Assembly (NCBI GenBank): GCA_002291925.1
Contig: DBAY01000058.1
Span: 1-26,709, forward strand
Reading direction: 5' to 3'
DNA: 26,709 nucleotides
DNA from: Alphaproteobacteria bacterium UBA998
GTDB lineage: Bacteria > Pseudomonadota > Alphaproteobacteria > Rickettsiales > UBA998
The notes under the pieces were generated by a model. That model had not been told where the DNA came from. It saw nothing but the letters and a program-made list of their open reading frames with translations, and searched no databases. Positions 26,190-26,709 of this stretch are shown here, piece after piece (positions within the stretch are counted from its first letter, which is position 1; the number at the start of each line of letters is the position of its first letter). Both the position numbers and the translations under genes were made by a program.

Positions 26190-26624
26190 TCAGCGTGCTG
26201 TTACAGGGGTTGAAGACTCGACGGCATCAACGCCGCCAGCAATCATATTCGCCGTCGCGGCAGACGCGCCAGCGACCGCACCATGAATGACCGCAAGGAC
26301 GCCGTCAATATTTTCCGAAACCTCATGGTTCCAGAAGCGCAAAACACGATAGCCGTTCTGCTGCAAATAATGCGTGCGTGCCTCGTCATGCGTTTGCATG
26401 GCATCGGCAGCATGCTGTCCGCCATCCAGTTCGATGATCAACTGAACCTCCGGCGCCGCGAAATCAGCGATGAAAGGCCCAACGGGATGCTGCTTGCGGA
26501 ATTTTACCCCCAGCTGTTTGCCACGGAGATATTTCCAGAGGTGCTGTTCGACATCTGTCATGGATTTTCGGAGTTGCCTTGCATGCTTTAGCGTATTGTG
26601 ACGGATGAGTGTACGAACGGGCAA
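26190..26624 (-). CDS. DUF559 nuclease-like protein
   Basis: The 144-residue protein has the DUF559 fold related to Vsr and restriction nucleases. An N-terminal helix is followed by a charged block, then IADFAAPEVQLIIELDGGQH (candidate active-site Asp/Glu and the E-LDGxQH signature) and NGYRVLRFWNHEV. Function in cells is unknown for the family. The start codon appears to be TTG, five bases after a GGAGG in repeat copy D; the first internal ATG (residue 22) would remove part of the first helix. It is the first gene of the unit reading into the aldolase. Confidence 0.82.
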   Translation of the reverse strand: MPVRTLIRHNTLKHARQLRKSMTDVEQHLWKYLRGKQLGVKFRKQHPVGPFIADFAAPEVQLIIELDGGQHAADAMQTHDEARTHYLQQNGYRVLRFWNHEVSENIDGVLAVIHGAVAGASAATANMIAGGVDAVESSTPVTAR

Positions 26625-26626
26625 GG

Positions 26627-26662
26627 CCCCCTCCCCAGTAGGGGGAGGGTTGGGGTGGGGGC
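26627..26662. repeat. GC-rich palindromic repeat, copy D (reverse)
   Basis: CCCCCTCCCC-agta-GGGGGAGGG followed by ttggggtggggg. Its reverse complement matches copy A at window position 27-63 closely, including the flanking bases (CGTAcCCA/CGTAtCCA). Confidence 0.7.
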
Positions 26663-26688
26663 GTGTGGATACGTATGACTCCGCTTCC

Positions 26689-26709
26689 GCCCCCCTCCCA
26701 GCCTCCCCC
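26689..26709. repeat. GC-rich palindromic repeat, copy E, cut by the window edge
   Basis: Ends in CCCCCCTCCCAGCCTCCCCC, which matches the reverse complement of one half of copy B. The rest lies outside the window. Confidence 0.45.

Overview
The window looks like a piece of an alphaproteobacterial chromosome of fairly high GC. The evidence is a bacterial NDUFA12 (complex I) gene next to an MCE/MlaD gene and a DUF2155 gene, an adjacent dnaG-rpoD pair, an efp-inositol monophosphatase pair, a class I FbaB-type aldolase, and short intergenic hairpin repeats of the kind common in that class. The genus cannot be named from the sequence. I see no IS element, prophage, CRISPR array, rRNA or tRNA. This is mostly core chromosome with a few accessory genes.

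Left part (1-7392). A two-domain glycosyltransferase (+) meets, stop codon against stop codon, a leftward set of genes. In transcription order these are two tiny membrane proteins, NDUFA12, MlaD, a DUF2155 exported protein, an M48 metallopeptidase lipoprotein and a large lytic-transglycosylase-like protein. The middle of this set is an envelope operon with overlapping reading frames. NDUFA12 has a promoter placed so that its mRNA may be leaderless.

Middle (7393-15517). A solitary prepilin-like gene of lower GC and an RTX calcium-binding protein converge on a strong bidirectional terminator. Next come rpoD and dnaG on the minus strand. This RpoD carries a lysine/alanine/proline-rich N-terminal tail resembling histone H1 and a very charged insert. 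dnaG is divergent from a YgjP-type zinc metallopeptidase.

Right part (15586-26709). In order: PBP1A (-); cyaY, thiE, efp, an inositol monophosphatase and a proline-rich OmpA-like protein (all +); then a leftward unit of a DUF559 nuclease-like gene, class I fructose-bisphosphate aldolase and an MsbA-like ABC transporter. The gaps here are filled with structured repeats: GC-rich palindromes, a two-hairpin element present twice in opposite orientation, a MITE-like palindrome, and heptanucleotide (7-bp) tandem repeats, one set of which folds into a long hairpin between efp and the phosphatase gene.

Themes: several genes concern the cell envelope (glycosyltransferase, MlaD, PBP1A, transglycosylase, OmpA-like protein, lipoprotein protease, lipid-type ABC exporter) and others are central information genes (rpoD, dnaG, efp). 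I found no convincing new multi-gene defence or mobile system. The unusual material is the repeat families and how they sit against genes, the tail on RpoD, and several leader or terminator structures.
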